64,000 bases of DNA, taken from positions 434,001 to 498,000 of the forward strand of contig NZ_PHND01000001.1 in assembly GCF_002930155.1 (NCBI RefSeq), in the 5' to 3' direction. A program made the translations under genes and the position numbers. Shown piece by piece: positions 21,921-37,233 of this stretch. The notes under the pieces are model-generated. The model saw nothing but the letters and a program-made list of their open reading frames with translations. It had not been told where the DNA came from and did no database searches. Source of the DNA: Entomoplasma ellychniae (GTDB lineage: Bacteria; Bacillota_I; Bacilli_A; Mycoplasmatales; Mycoplasmataceae). The number at the start of each line of letters is the position of its first letter. Position 1 is the first letter of the stretch.

Positions 21921-23061
21921 ATTTTTTAAGTTCCTCTTTTAATTCTTTATTATTTAAAAAATTTATATTGTTTCAGAAAATTTTGTCAAGCTGAAGTTTT
22001 TTAAAACTGGTCTTTTTAAAATCAAATTCAAATTTTTGATTTCATTCATAGTATTTGGAAAAAGTATTTAAAGGAATTTCAAATTCAATTTTTTTACCCA
22101 ATAAATCAATTTTAAAAATTAAAGTTTGTTCTTTACTTCAACTAAATGGATTAAAAACTATAGTTTCATATTTAGAGCTTTTTTTCAGTTCTATTAATTT
22201 TGTACTTTCATCTAAAACTCATTTATTTTTACTTTTTAAATAAAAATTTCCATCATTGTTTTTTTCAAATTCAAAATCTAAACTACCTTGGTAATTTTTT
22301 TTAAAATCATTTTTGTCAGAAAACAATATTTCGCCTACTTTGAATAAAGGGGAAATTGTATTATTTTTGACTTGCGAAACTATTTCAGAGACTCTTGAAT
22401 TGTTTAAAATTCTTTTAGGTATATTGTCAAAAAATTCATTATTTATTTCTAATAGATGTTCATAAGATTTATTGACGGTTAATGGCTGTAAAATAATTTT
22501 TGAAAAGCTTTTTAAAATATTAACTGATTTAAAAAATTGATTTTTTTCGTTTCAGTTTGGCAAATACATTACAATATTTTGCTCAAGTTCTGATCCACCA
22601 TTTGAACTTAAATCTATTGTTATTTGCCCTTTACCTTTAAAATCAAAACTATTTTCTTTGTAAGAATTACCAAAATTAATGTAAATAAGGTTATTATTTA
22701 CCATTTCTACAGGAATATTATACTCTATTTCTTTAAAATTGTTTTCTGCGTTATTATCTATTGTTATTTGCTTTGAATATTTAGTGTTTGACTTAATTTC
22801 TTTTAAAGTTTTAGACTCATATAATTTAAAATCTAAATTATCAAAACTTTTAATGTTTTTTAGGTCTGACTTTTTAACAAAGTTTGGATTATAATTTAAA
22901 TTTATGAACATTTTATAATACCCCTTATTATTTACAAGAAAAGGCCTATTAATAAATATTATTTCTGGTGATAATATAGATTGATTTGATATTGTTATAA
23001 AATTATTCACAATAATGTTTGAATTTTCTATTTCTTGATTGTTTATTTGATAAGTTTGCAT
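21910..23061 (-). CDS. Unknown protein, first gene of the acpP-fur operon
   Basis: 383 aa. No signal peptide or clear membrane span. Sequence is rich in Asn, Lys, Phe and beta-strand-like patches (ITIDLSSNGGS, NLIYINFGNS). A good ribosome site (GAGGGG) precedes MQTYQINNQE. It overlaps the small membrane protein, suggesting the two products work together. Family not recognised. Confidence 0.7.
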
Positions 23062-23084
23062 AGATTTCCCCTCTATAACTTATT

Positions 23085-23121
23085 AAGCAAAAAACAAAAA
23101 AACAAATCAAATTGATTTGTT
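23085..23121 (-). terminator. ldh terminator
   Basis: On the minus strand AAACAAATC pairs with GATTTGTTT, followed by an interrupted T-rich run. Confidence 0.75.
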
Positions 23122-23132
23122 TATTAGTTAAA

Positions 23133-24086
23133 TTATTTAATTGCTTCTTTTGCAATAATGTAAACTTCTTGAAGTTTATTACATGATTCATTAAATTTTG
23201 CAATTTCAGATTCTTCAAGTTTTCATTCAATAATTCTTTCTCATCCATTACTTGATAATACAGCAGGTACTCCTGTATAAAAACCAGATTGCCCATATTC
23301 ACCCTCAAGTTTGGCACTGATCATATAAGTTGTTTTTTCATCTCTTAAGATGGCTGAAGATAATTGAGTTAATGAAACACCAATTCCATAAAATGTTGCT
23401 CCTTTTCTTTCAATTATTTCATATGCCATATGAGCAGCTTGATATCATGCATCTTCAAGTTCTTTTTCAGAAATTTTATTTTCACCTTTAATTTGAGAAA
23501 TTGATTTACCCATAACATTTGATGCAGAGTATGCAGCAAGTGACGAATCACCATGTTCTCCCATAATAAACGCGTTAACTGAAGCTGGTGCTAATCCTAA
23601 TTTACTTGCAATCAATCTTTTTAATCTTGCTGAGTCTAAGTTAGTTCCTGATCCTAAAACTTTATGTTTATCAAATCCAGTTACTTCTTGATAAACTGAA
23701 GTTAAAACATCACAAGGGTTTGAGGCTATTAAAGTAACACCAGTAAATCCAGAACCTTTTATAGCTTGTGCTATACCCTTCATAATTCTTGCATTATCTG
23801 CAATTAATTCTAAACGAGTTTCACCAGGTCTTTGAGGTCTACCAGCAGTAATGACAACAAGATCTGCATCTTGACAATCTGAATATTCTCCTGCTTTAAT
23901 TTTTGATGTTTGGTTTAACATTGGAATGGCATCTTGAATATCTATCGCATTACCTTCTGCTGCTTTGGTGTTTACATCAATTAGCACGTATTCTTCAGCA
24001 ATTCCTTGATTAACTGCTGAGTAAATGAATGACATACCAACTGCACCTGTTCCCACTAATACTATTTTATTTGAAGTTTTTTTCAT
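23133..24086 (-). CDS. ldh: L-lactate dehydrogenase
   Basis: 317 aa. Rossmann motif VGTGAVGMS near residue 11; active loop GRPQRPGETRLEL with the substrate-selecting Gln and Arg that favour pyruvate over oxaloacetate; catalytic His178 in MGEHGDSS. It regenerates NAD+ from glycolysis. TAAGGAG precedes the start; flanked by terminators, so it is monocistronic. Confidence 0.95.
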
Positions 24087-24106
24087 TTTTTCTCTCCTTA
24101 ATATAG

Positions 24107-24112
24107 ATTATA
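24107..24112 (-). promoter_or_regulatory. Probable -10 box of ldh
   Basis: TATAAT on the minus strand, 21 nt before the ldh start. No convincing -35 box. Confidence 0.45.
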
Positions 24113-24121
24113 AACTTTCAT

Positions 24122-24151
24122 AAAAATAATGACGTTAAAACTCATTATTTT

Positions 24152-24153
<2 letters not shown>
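24122..24153 (-). terminator. rpoC terminator overlapping its stop codon
   Basis: On the minus strand AAAAATAATGA pairs with TCATTATTTTT around a 9-nt loop. Confidence 0.7.
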
Positions 24154-27910
<3,757 letters not shown>

Positions 27911-27918
27911 TTTTCCTT

Positions 27919-30900
27919 CTACTCCTCTTCAAATGAAGCTTTTATTTCTGATTCTTCAACATCTGCAAAGTTGTCCAAACTGTCAACTTCAACTAAGTTA
28001 GTATTTTCTTCAAATGTAACTTTGTGATTTGATGTGTATTTAAAATCTTCTTCACTCATTGTGTCTGAATCAACTTCATCATACGCAATTATTTGTTGCT
28101 TATTACCTTTTTCATCTAACAAGTAAATGTCAAAACCTAACCCCATAATTTCTTTTGAAAGAACATTAAATGACTCAGGAGTTCCTGGTGTAGGCATTGG
28201 TTTTGATCTAACAATAGCTTCATAAGTTTTTGTACGACCTTTTAAATCATCTGATTTAATAGTTAACATTTCTCTTAAAGTATGAGCTGCTCCATAAGCT
28301 TCAAGTGCTCAAACTTCCATTTCTCCAAAACGTTGTCCACCATTTTGAGCTTTACCTCCAAGTGGTTGTTGTGTAATTAATGAATATGGTCCAACATTTC
28401 TTGCATGTAATTTATCATCAACCATATGTGAAAGTTTTAACATATACATAACCCCAACTGAAATTGGCTTATCAATAGCTTCTCCAGTTTGACCATCAAT
28501 TAATGTAACTTTACCATAGTTTTCCATTCCAGCTTCAGCCATGATTTCATCTAAATCTTGACTATTTACACCTTCAAATACTGGCGTTGCAATTTTAACA
28601 CCTAATTTTTTAGCTGCCATTCCTAAATGTATTTCTAATATTTGACCAAAGTTCATACGCGATGGTAATCCTTGCGGGTTTAATAAAATATCAACTGGTG
28701 TCCCATCTTCTAAGTGAGGCATATCTTCAACTGGTAGAATTTTTGAAATAATACCTTTGTTTCCATGACGCCCTGACATTTTGTCACCTTCTTGGATTTT
28801 ACGTTTTTGAACTATATAAATTTTTATTACTTCTAGCACATCAGCTGACAACTCTATTCCATCAGGATTTGATACTGATTTTGCTTTAAATCTTTTAATT
28901 GATTGAACAATACCTTCACCACCATTTGGAACTCTTAATGAGTTATCTTTCACAGATCTTGATTTTTCGCCAAATATTGCGTGTAACAATTTATCTTCTG
29001 GAGATAATTGAGTTTGTCCTTTTGGAGTAACTTTACCAATTAAAATATCTCCAGTTTTAACTTCAGTACCAATCGCTACAATACCTTCACTATCTAAGTA
29101 TTTTTTAGCATTTTCACTTACTTGGGGAATTTCAGAAGTAATTTCTTCAAGACCTTGTTTAGTGTTTCTAACTTCTAAAACATACTCATCAATATGCACT
29201 GATGTAAATTTATCTTCTTGGATAATTCTTTCAGACATAACAATAGCATCTTCAAAGTTATAACCATTATATGTTGTAAATGCAACAACAACGTTTTGAC
29301 CAATAGCTAATTCACCTTGATCAATAGAAGGACCATCAGCAATAATTTCACCGGCTTTAACTTTATCACCAACTTTAACAATTGGTTTTTGAACAATTGA
29401 ACTCCCATTATTAGAGCGATCAAAATTTGCTAATGAATAAGTTTTGAAACCATCTTTTGATTCAACATTAATTTGGGTTGAATCAACATACTTAACTACT
29501 CCAGATTGAGCAGCCACAACAGCTACTCCTGAATCACGAGCAGCTTCAAATTCAATACCAGTTCCAACTATTGGAGCTTCTGGAGCAATTGTTGGCACTG
29601 CTTGACGTTGCATATTAGCACCCATAAGAGCACGGTTAGCATCATCATTTTCTAAAAATGGAATAGCTGATGTTGCTACTGAAACAATTTGTTTTGGCGA
29701 AACGTCAATATATTGCACTTCTTCAATATTTGCAATATAGTCATCACCTTTATAACGTGAAACAACAGTTTTATCAAAAATTTTATTGCTTTCATCTTTA
29801 TTAACATTTGATTGAGAAATAACAAAGTCTTTTTCTTGATCAGCTGTTAAATAATCATATTCTTCTTGAATAACTCCATTTTGAACTCTTAAATAAGGAG
29901 TGGTTATAAAACCTAAATCATCAACAACAGCGTATGTTGACAAGTTATTAATTAATCCAATATTAGGTCCTTCAGGTGTTTCAATAGGGCAAATTCTTCC
30001 GTAGTGAGAAGGGTGAACGTCACGCACTTCTAAACTAGCGCGGTCTCTAGATAAACCACCCGGCCCTAAAGCAGTAAGTCTTCTTTTATTTGTAAGTTCA
30101 GCCAGTGGGTTTATTTGATCCATAAATTGCGACAATTGAGAAAGATTAAAAAATTCTCCAATAACAGCTGTTAAAGGTTTAGCATTAATAATTGTTGAAA
30201 CTTTTACTTTGTATAAATCACTTGTTGAAAGTTTTTCTTTAACATTTTTATCAATACGAGTTAGACCCATTCTAAATTGATTTTGTAATAACTCGCCAAC
30301 AGTTCTAACCCTACGGTTTGCTAAGTTATCAATATCATCATATTCACCAATTCCATGTTCTAAACCTAAAATGTAAGAAATAGTTGAAATAATATCTGGA
30401 ACTGTAATGTGTTCTTCTTTTGCATCTGAAGTTATACCAACTAAAGAAACAGTTTCTGCTTTATTATTATCTAAATAAACTTTTACAATTTGTAATTCAT
30501 TTGAACCATTAATTTCTGGACTGTAATCAATTTTTAAAACCATTACACCTTTTTGACTTAAAATTTCTGAAATTTCTTTAAAGTTTGCTTTAGTTACTTC
30601 AGTATCTTTTGCCACTAAAACATTGCCTTTTGAATCAACAATATCTTCAGCAATTATTCTATTTAATAAACGGTTTTTGATTGATAATTTTTGTTGTAAT
30701 TTAAATCTGCCTGCTTTTGTTAAATCATATTTTCTACGATCGAATAATAATCCATTGATATATTTAGACGCACCATCAGCAGTAGCTGTTTCACCTTGTC
30801 TAATTTTTTTATAAATTTCTTGAACATGCTGTGATCAATCAACTGATGCATCACCTGTATCATTATCATGTTTTAATGTTTCAATAATTGAAGGATTTTT

Positions 30901-31773
30901 ATCAAAAATTTGTAAAATAGTTTCTTTAGTTAAACCAAGTATTTTCAATAAAGATGTCGCAGTAGTTTTTCTTGATTTATCAATTTTAACAAATAAGGAA
31001 TTTATTGATTCAGCTGATTTCTTTTTATCAGTTTCAAATTCTAATCAAGTTCCACGACTTGGAATAATATCCCCATTATAAATTGCTTCCCCTGTTTTTG
31101 AATCAATTTCATTTTTAAAATATGCACCAGGTGATCTAACTAATTGAGAAACAATAACTTTTTGTGAACCATTAATAATAAAAGTTCCAGATTCAGTCAT
31201 TAAAGGAAAATCTCCAAAAAAAACTTGTCCCCATTTCATAAACATCACTTCAGCATTAATTACATTTTCTAATTCTTCAAGAACTTTAATTTGAACAATA
31301 TCTGGTTTTTCAACGGCTTTTAATTTAACTTCAAAAAATAAAAGCCCATTTCCTTCTTTTAAAAATTTAACATTTTTAGATTCTGTTTTTTCAATTAATC
31401 ATTTTGTTAAAACTGTTTTAACATCTTTTTCAACAATTTCTTCAAACTCTCTTGAGATTTCTTCAACTTTAGTAAATTTTAAATGTAAGTCTACATAAAT
31501 TGGTGCTTCATAAATTTTTGATTGTTCTTTTGCTTTTTGTGGCAATATTTTAGCTTCTTTAATATGTCATCCTTCTAAATGTAATTCAGACAGACCATCA
31601 GATGATGTCATTTCAAAAAATTCATCAAGTACTTCTTTAATTCCTTCTTCTATAAATCACTTAAATCTTTTTGTTTGAATTTCAATCAAATTTGGTAATG
31701 CTACATTTCCACTAACTTTTGAATAATCTCTACGTTCAACACCACGATTTATTTTTTTAATTTTGTATGTCAT
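27919..31773 (-). CDS. rpoB: RNA polymerase beta subunit
   Basis: 1284 aa. It starts [20 protein letters not shown]. The rifampicin region reads [20 protein letters not shown] then [33 protein letters not shown] follows; the C-terminus has [12 protein letters not shown]. The QINPLAEL reading has Asn where many bacteria have Asp-His positions of the rifampicin pocket (usual MDQTNPLAELTHKRR); mollicutes are naturally rifampicin resistant, and this pocket change is consistent with that. Confidence 0.97.
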
Positions 31774-31785
31774 TTGTGCCTTTCT

Positions 31786-32919
31786 TTATCTAATAATTTC
31801 TTTGAATTTTGATAGTTCTTCAACTATTAATTCAAAATGTGTTTTATTTTTGTCAGATTTAATTAATTTTAGATTAATCAAATTTTCAATATTTTTTTCA
31901 ATTTCAATATTTTTTGAAATTAAGTTATTTTTAAATAAATGTGCTTTTATAATTGCTTCTTTTGAAACTGATTGTTCTTCATTGCCAATTATTTTTAATA
32001 GTATAAACTTTGCTTCAACGTCTCACTTATTCAAAACTTTATTTTCTTCATTTCACTGTTCAAATAATTCGTTAAGATAATTTGTTTTAAAACCGTGTTT
32101 AATAATTTGTTTAGATTTCAATAATACTTCATCAAAATTTAACTTATCTTTTAAAGAATTATTGATAATTTTAACTATAAAATCTCAGTTATTAAATATT
32201 GTAAACAAATCTAAATTTCTTAAACTAGATATATTATTTTGTCTTACATACCAATTGGTTAGTATAAAACTAAGTATTATATTAAACTTTTGATGTGGCT
32301 CAACAATTAATAAACTATAAAAAATAATTATTAATTTAGTTATACCATCAAAACTATCTTCTGGTTTTTGCAACATATACTTAAATATTGTTTGCATTTC
32401 TAATTCAATATCTTTAGGATCAATATCGATTGTTAATCCTAAAGTATTTTTGCCACTTCTATAGTAATTTATTTTTCTATCTAAATTCAATTCTCTATTT
32501 CTGAATAATAAATGAATAATAAGTTCATAATTTTCTTCATTAATTTTAAAATCTATTTTATTTATTAAGCGATTAATTTCAATAACATTTAAAATTAATT
32601 TTTCTAATTTTGTTTTAGTTTTCATGCCGTTATTTATTGAAAAAATAGTTTTTATAACTTCAGAATAGCTTAAGTCTTGAATTTCATTTTCAGCATATAA
32701 TAATGCAATAATGTTTCTTGCAAAAATATCATTGTAAGTTAAATCAAATTTTTTAATTTCATAAGCTTTCATAAAATTAGTTAGGTAAATATCTTGTTGT
32801 ATTGATTTTTTAGGATCAAAATTTATTTTGCAATTAAGTGATTGAAACAATACAGATTGAATATTTTCTTTATCCATTTTGTTAATAAAACGTTTGTCTA
32901 AAAAATAGTCTATTTGCAT
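31786..32919 (-). CDS. Unknown protein preceding rpoB
   Basis: 377 aa, no membrane segment, mostly helical and Lys/Ile/Asn-rich. The strong ribosome site GGGAGG fixes the start (MQIDYFLDKRF). Only 12 nt separate it from rpoB, so it is co-transcribed with the RNA polymerase genes. Family not recognised. The operon position suggests a housekeeping or transcription-related role, but nothing in the sequence proves it. Confidence 0.75.
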
Positions 32920-32998
32920 TTGTTCCTCCCAATTTATATTAATTACAAAATTGAGATTAGCAGAAGCTCTTAACGTCTAAACTAAACCCGATTAAATT

Positions 32999-33027
32999 AT
33001 TATAAACTATTATCAATAAAAAAGCAA
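32999..33027 (-). promoter_or_regulatory. Promoter of the rpoB-rpoC transcript
   Basis: On the minus strand TTGCTT (33022-33027), 17-nt spacer, TATAAT (32999-33004), about 80 nt before the first gene. Confidence 0.8.
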
Positions 33028-33221
33028 ACTTTTGAGCAGGTTTTAGTTTTGGTACAAAAGATAAAATAGAATAAAAACTCACTTTAAATTTGGGGTTTTA
33101 AACTTTGAATCTGCATATGTTAATTTTATTTTATCAAATCTTTAAAAAATTGCACAACAAAAACTAGGAAATATTTAATTTCTTACTAAAAAATATTTTT
33201 GAATTTTTTATTACTGTGTAT

Positions 33222-33638
33222 TTAATTTTTATTAGAATTATAAGGTCAATTTTTGGTTTTAGCGCTATTTGAACCTATTGCCCCTGTCTTGACGGCTGTA
33301 TTATGAGTTATAACTTTCTTATATTTAAAATATCATTGAATGTGTTTATTGTTATACACGTTGTTGTCAAATTCAGTATTCTTTTCATGTTCTCATATAT
33401 CGAATACTTTAAAGCAATTTATTTTGCCAGCTTTAAGAACCATTAAATTTTTAAATGTTTTAAAGCTATAACTTTTACGATTACTAATCGACTTAACGAA
33501 ATGATGTATGTTACTTTCTGTGTAACACCCATTATAGTAATCTGCTTGGTAACTTAAAATACCTTCTAAATTTTTATTAAACAACTTGTTAGTTCTCTTA
33601 TTAAAGTACTTATTAAAATGTCAAATAAAGAAAATAAG
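33222..33638 (-). pseudogene. 5'-truncated open frame, possible mobile-element protein
   Basis: An open frame of about 138 codons entering from an upstream TAG with no suitable start. The readable part (HHFVKSISNRKSYSFKTF, then AVKTGAIGSNSAKTKNW) looks like the C-terminal end of a larger protein. I do not recognise the family. It is the most downstream piece of a row of small or broken frames between rpoB and rplL, which is why I treat it as a relic. Confidence 0.5.
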
Positions 33639-33758
33639 CTACAAAATGATTTTTTAATAAAAATTAGAAAATGAAAAAATAGGTTAGTTACCTAACACAC
33701 TATATTTATATAAATTCTCTAAATTATTTATTCGCAGCAACGTTTTCAAACTTATTAA

Positions 33759-34336
33759 TTATCATGTAATATCATTATTATCGCTAAGAACTACACCATC
33801 AGGCACAGGTTCATTATTTACGGTATCTATTGATTTCTGGATACCACCATAAACAAGTTGATCCATTTTAGCCATACTGTTTTTTACAATTTCTTCATTA
33901 GCTTCAAAACTTTGTTTTAAAGTAAATATTTTTTGAATTTGTTCTTTAGCTTTATAGAAATTTTAATTAATCCATTTTGTATTGAAGTAAGTAACTTTCT
34001 TGTAAAAATAAAACATTCATTTAATAATGCAACTATCTTATTAAAACCTATACAGACTTTATTTGCCAATTCCCAGCTGTTTTTATCTTTAGTAAATAAA
34101 TAGCTTCAAGTTAAGAATGCTTTGCCATTAGATGCTTTTTTAGGAATTCAAACTCAAACATAAGATTTTGACTGATCTTTGTCAGTAACCATTGTTTTAG
34201 GAACATTAAAAGCTAATTAATTTTCTTTATCTTTAGAACGCACAAAAAATCTAATTGACCCTTCAGTGCAATTATCGTTATCTATTAAAGTTCTTGAAAT
34301 TTTAACATTTCAACTGTTTATACTTTTTTTAGTCAT
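33759..34336 (-). pseudogene. Broken ~190-aa gene (one nonsense codon, one frameshift)
   Basis: It begins MTKKSINSWNVKISRTL and reads 39 codons to a TAA at 34219-34221. The same frame then stays open for about 80 codons (LAFNVPKTMVTDKDQ..., TWSYLFTKDKNSWELANK). Near 33960 the frame must shift to continue as KAKEQIQKIFTLKQ... to the end GVVLSDNNDITW. This pattern is typical of a recently inactivated gene. The start overlaps the gene before it. No family recognised; strand-rich N-terminal part. Confidence 0.6.
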
Positions 34337-34475
34337 CTTCTTCACCACCAAACATTTCTTCTTCACAATAGTTAAAACAAAGTGATTTACCACATCCATT
34401 GAAACAATCACAAGGAGGCCCTGCATGAACAAGTTTATTATCGTCAAAGTTTGTGCATTATCATTTTTTAGCCAT
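34329..34475 (-). pseudogene. Small Cys-rich protein with an early stop
   Basis: 48-codon frame starting MAKKW, interrupted by TAA at codon 6, then open to its end. The remainder has CDCFNGCGKSLC and NYC, five or more cysteines that could bind zinc, and an acidic tail. Replacing the TAA by a Tyr codon would restore the gene. Its ATG overlaps the stop of the preceding small ORF. Confidence 0.5.
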
Positions 34476-34476
34476 A

Positions 34477-34605
34477 TTACTTTATTTCCTTTTTTTCTCT
34501 GTTCATTAATCTAAGTTCGACTTTAGCCAATATTATTAAATTTTGAACTTGTTTAGCTTCTTCATTTTCATTTATATTAATAATTTTAATTTTTTCTTCA
34601 TTCAT
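34477..34605 (-). CDS. Small charged ORF of the decayed element
   Basis: 42 aa beginning MNEEKIKIINI, amphipathic and Glu/Lys-rich. It overlaps the start of the next ORF (TAATATGG). No recognised family; meaningful mainly as part of the tightly packed row of small genes. Confidence 0.4.
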   Translation of the reverse strand: MNEEKIKIININENEEAKQVQNLIILAKVELRLMNREKKEIK

Positions 34606-34633
34606 TGAAACTAAATGTAACTTAATTAAAGTT

Positions 34634-34714
34634 TTATTTAATAAATATATAAATTTCTAACCCAACTATAGAAAATAGTTCTTGTCCAGTTATTTTTTGA
34701 TAATGCCCTAACAT
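34634..34714 (-). CDS. 26-aa ORF with a strong ribosome site
   Basis: MLGHYQKITGQEL... preceded by AAAAAGGAGAA. It may be a genuine small gene or a truncated one; it is the first frame of the relic cluster. Confidence 0.35.
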   Translation of the reverse strand: MLGHYQKITGQELFSIVGLEIYIFIK

Positions 34715-34800
34715 AGTTAAATTCTCCTTTTTAACTTAAATAAGCACACAAAGTAAAGTTCAGTGGTTTTCTAGTTCTTTTTTGTATGCTGATTTAAATT

Positions 34801-34826
34801 AAAAAAAAATCTCCATTGAGATTCTT
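34801..34826 (-). terminator. Terminator between rplL and the relic cluster
   Basis: On the minus strand AATCTC pairs with GAGATT around AATG, followed by a T9 run. It separates the rplJL transcript from the small-ORF cluster. A longer-loop structure right after rplL (AAAAAGCAACT with AGTTGTTTTTTT) may also terminate. Confidence 0.75.
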
Positions 34827-34943
34827 TTAACTTTTGCACTAACTATTCAACTCGCCACAAACTTTTTTCACTTATTATTAAGTTAAAAACAAAAAAACAA
34901 CTTGCGTTATTTAATTTTATTTTGTAGGTTTTTTAGTTGCTTT

Positions 34944-35309
34944 TTATTTAAAATCAACTGATGCACCAACTTCAACTAATTGAGCTTTCATAGCTTCTGC
35001 ATCTTCAATTTTAACATTTTCTATAATAACTGCTGGTAAAGTTGAATCAACTAACTTTTTAGCATCCATTAATACTAATCCAGTAATTTCTTTAACAACT
35101 TTAATAACTGCAACTTTTTGTGTTCCAACGCTTGTTAATAAAACTGAAACTTCTGATGGTGCTGAGTCTGCAACTGGTCCAGCTGCTACTGCAATACCAG
35201 CTGAAGCTACAACACCAAAGTGTTCTTCAATAGCTTTAACTAATTCATTAAACTCTGTTAATTTCATTTCTTCTAATGCTGATATAATATCTTCTTTTTT
35301 AATTGCCAT
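34944..35309 (-). CDS. rplL: 50S ribosomal protein L7/L12
   Basis: 121 aa. N-terminal dimer domain (DIISALEEMKLTEFNELVKAIEEHFGV), Ala-rich hinge, C-terminal domain VAVIKVVKEITGLVLMDAKKLVD. Forms the ribosome stalk that recruits elongation factors. Pairs with rplJ upstream. Confidence 0.96.
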   Translation of the reverse strand: MAIKKEDIISALEEMKLTEFNELVKAIEEHFGVVASAGIAVAAGPVADSAPSEVSVLLTSVGTQKVAVIKVVKEITGLVLMDAKKLVDSTLPAVIIENVKIEDAEAMKAQLVEVGASVDFK

Positions 35310-35374
35310 TTTTTTGGTCTCCTTATTTATTTTTATATTTTATTTATTGGCTATTAATACAATTTGATTTTGTA

Positions 35375-35875
35375 TTATTCTAATTTTGTATTTGCTACAG
35401 CATTTACTACACCTATAAATTGACGTAATGGGTAAATAAGACTTGAAGCAAACATTGAGTAAAGATCTTCTTTTGATGGTAAAGCACCTATTTCAATAAC
35501 ACCTTTAGTGTCAAGTGCTTTGCCTTCATAGATACCTGCTTTTAAAACTAAGTTTTCATTTCTCTTAGCAAAGTTTGATACTAATTTAGCAGCGCCAATA
35601 GCTTCGTCATTTGAAAATATGAAGACGTTTTGTTGAGTTAAATATACATCTAATTCACTTAGTTCTAATTCTTTTGCAGCTCTTCTAAATAATGAGTCTT
35701 TATAAATTTTAACCTCAATATTTTGTTTAAGAGCTTCTCTTCTAAGTTGAGACATTTGTTCAACTGTTAAATGTTTATATTCTGCAATTGCTACACCTTG
35801 AGCGTTTTTAATTTTAGAAACGATCTCTGCAACAATTTCAGATTTTTTAGTATGAGCTGGTCTAGTTGTTGTCAT
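35375..35875 (-). CDS. rplJ: 50S ribosomal protein L10
   Basis: 166 aa beginning MTTTRPAHTKKSEIVAEI, with GVAIAEYKHLTVEQM and SLFRRAAKE typical of L10. It anchors L7/L12 dimers to 23S rRNA and represses its own operon through the leader upstream. AAGGAGG precedes the start. Confidence 0.95.
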   Translation of the reverse strand: MTTTRPAHTKKSEIVAEIVSKIKNAQGVAIAEYKHLTVEQMSQLRREALKQNIEVKIYKDSLFRRAAKELELSELDVYLTQQNVFIFSNDEAIGAAKLVSNFAKRNENLVLKAGIYEGKALDTKGVIEIGALPSKEDLYSMFASSLIYPLRQFIGVVNAVANTKLE

Positions 35876-35907
35876 GAAAAACCTCCTTCTTTTTTATGTT
35901 CTATTTT

Positions 35908-36080
35908 ACTAAAACAAAACCCTTGGTTACTTAAGAGAACCAAGGGTAACGTTTTAAACATAATATATGTTTATTTTATATTTATTATTTTAAATAAATA
36001 GTTACGTAATCCTCGGTAACAAATTAAGGGGAAACCCAGTTACTGTCTATGGTATTAATAGCTATTAGTAATTTTATCAT
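35908..36080 (-). ncRNA. L10 leader (autoregulatory) with attenuator
   Basis: The minus strand holds the L10-binding-type segment TTTGTTACCGAGG, then downstream a hairpin ACCCTTGGTT / AACCAAGGGT (35919-35947) followed by TTTGTTTT. This is the expected L10 leader plus terminator arrangement upstream of rplJ. It occupies most of the gap to the divergent peptidase gene. Confidence 0.8.
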
Positions 36081-36206
36081 AACTAAACTTAATATTTATT
36101 AAATATTTGAAAAAAAGTGTTTTTTATTTTTTAGTGTTTTTTAAATTTATTAAATTTTAAAATAAAATGCTAAAATTATATTATAAACTAAACCAAGGAG
36201 GTTTTT

Positions 36207-37232
36207 ATGATTTTTTTATTAAAAATAGTTTTTGTAAGTTTTTTATCAAGTTCATCAACAATTATCCCGGTTATTCCTATTGCTAAAAAAAGCAACATTT
36301 CTAATATCGCTAAAGTGGAAAGTCAACTTTTAACAAATAAGAGTGAAAACAATGGCAATGTCTTAAACCAAAGAATTTTTAAAGAAGGAAATGATTCTGA
36401 CATAATAGATCATTTTGGAACTTTAAAAGAAATTTCAACTTTTTCTAATTTAGTTCCAAATTATGAATTTTTTATGAATTTAAAATCTAATCATAATTTA
36501 GGGTATACTTCAATCTCTGAAGAAGACCCACACAAAAAAGACGGGGACTTTATTTTGCCTAATGATAGGGGTTTGTGTGAGTATGTTTCTCTAACTTCTT
36601 TAATTAATTATTTTCAAGTTTTTTGAAAAAAAGATTATTACACTTTAGGACAAATACCAGATAATATGTACAAAGGACAAAAGTTTAAATATATTAAAAA
36701 CCCAGAATATTATGGGGAATTTGATTATACAAAAATACAACCTAAAAGAATAATAGAACCGTACATTAAAGTTGCTTTACCTCATGAAGAAAGTTTTTAT
36801 GATGTTTTTAGCCGTAAAGAAATTGTTCATAAGAATTACGGGGATGGTAATATGAAAGCTGTTCCTTACAAAATTTGAGAAAAAAACAATAGAAATAAAA
36901 ACATGAGAGTTGGATCAAGCATGAGATCTGCTTTAAAAAACTGATTAGGAAATAATAAAAATCAAATAATAGATGATTATAGTGCTTCATGATGGCACAC
37001 TTCAGAACCAGAAAGCTGACTAATCAAATACAAAGTTCCAGTTTTATTGTCGTTTTGAACTAAAGGTTTTGCTCATAACGTTTTAATTTATGGGTATGAT
37101 AAAGCAACACAAAGTTACGCTGTAAATTTTGGATGACCTTATTCACAATATGCGATTTCAATAATTAAGAAAAAAACTATTTGGTCTACATTCAGCACTG
37201 GTTTTTGATACAGCTTTAGGGAAAAAGAATAG
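36207..37232 (+). CDS. Secreted C39-like cysteine peptidase
   Basis: 341 aa. A hydrophobic N-terminus (FLLKIVFVSFLSSSS) looks like a signal peptide or anchor, so the protein is probably outside the membrane. Papain-like/C39-like triad: Cys124 in GLCEYVSLTSLINYF, His290 in FAHNVLIYGYD, Asn307 in YAVNFGW. This matches the mollicute 'putative cysteine peptidase' type. AAGGAGG and TATAAA upstream make the start clear. It ends one base before an ABC ATPase gene, so the three genes form an operon. Substrate unknown; it may process a peptide moved by the transporter or cleave host protein. Confidence 0.8.
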
Positions 37233-37233
37233 T

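Noticed and set aside
23003-23317. 104-aa minus-strand frame overlapping ldh and its neighbour
   Set aside because: Out of frame with ldh, low complexity, and covers a terminator; the ldh frame continues through TGA.
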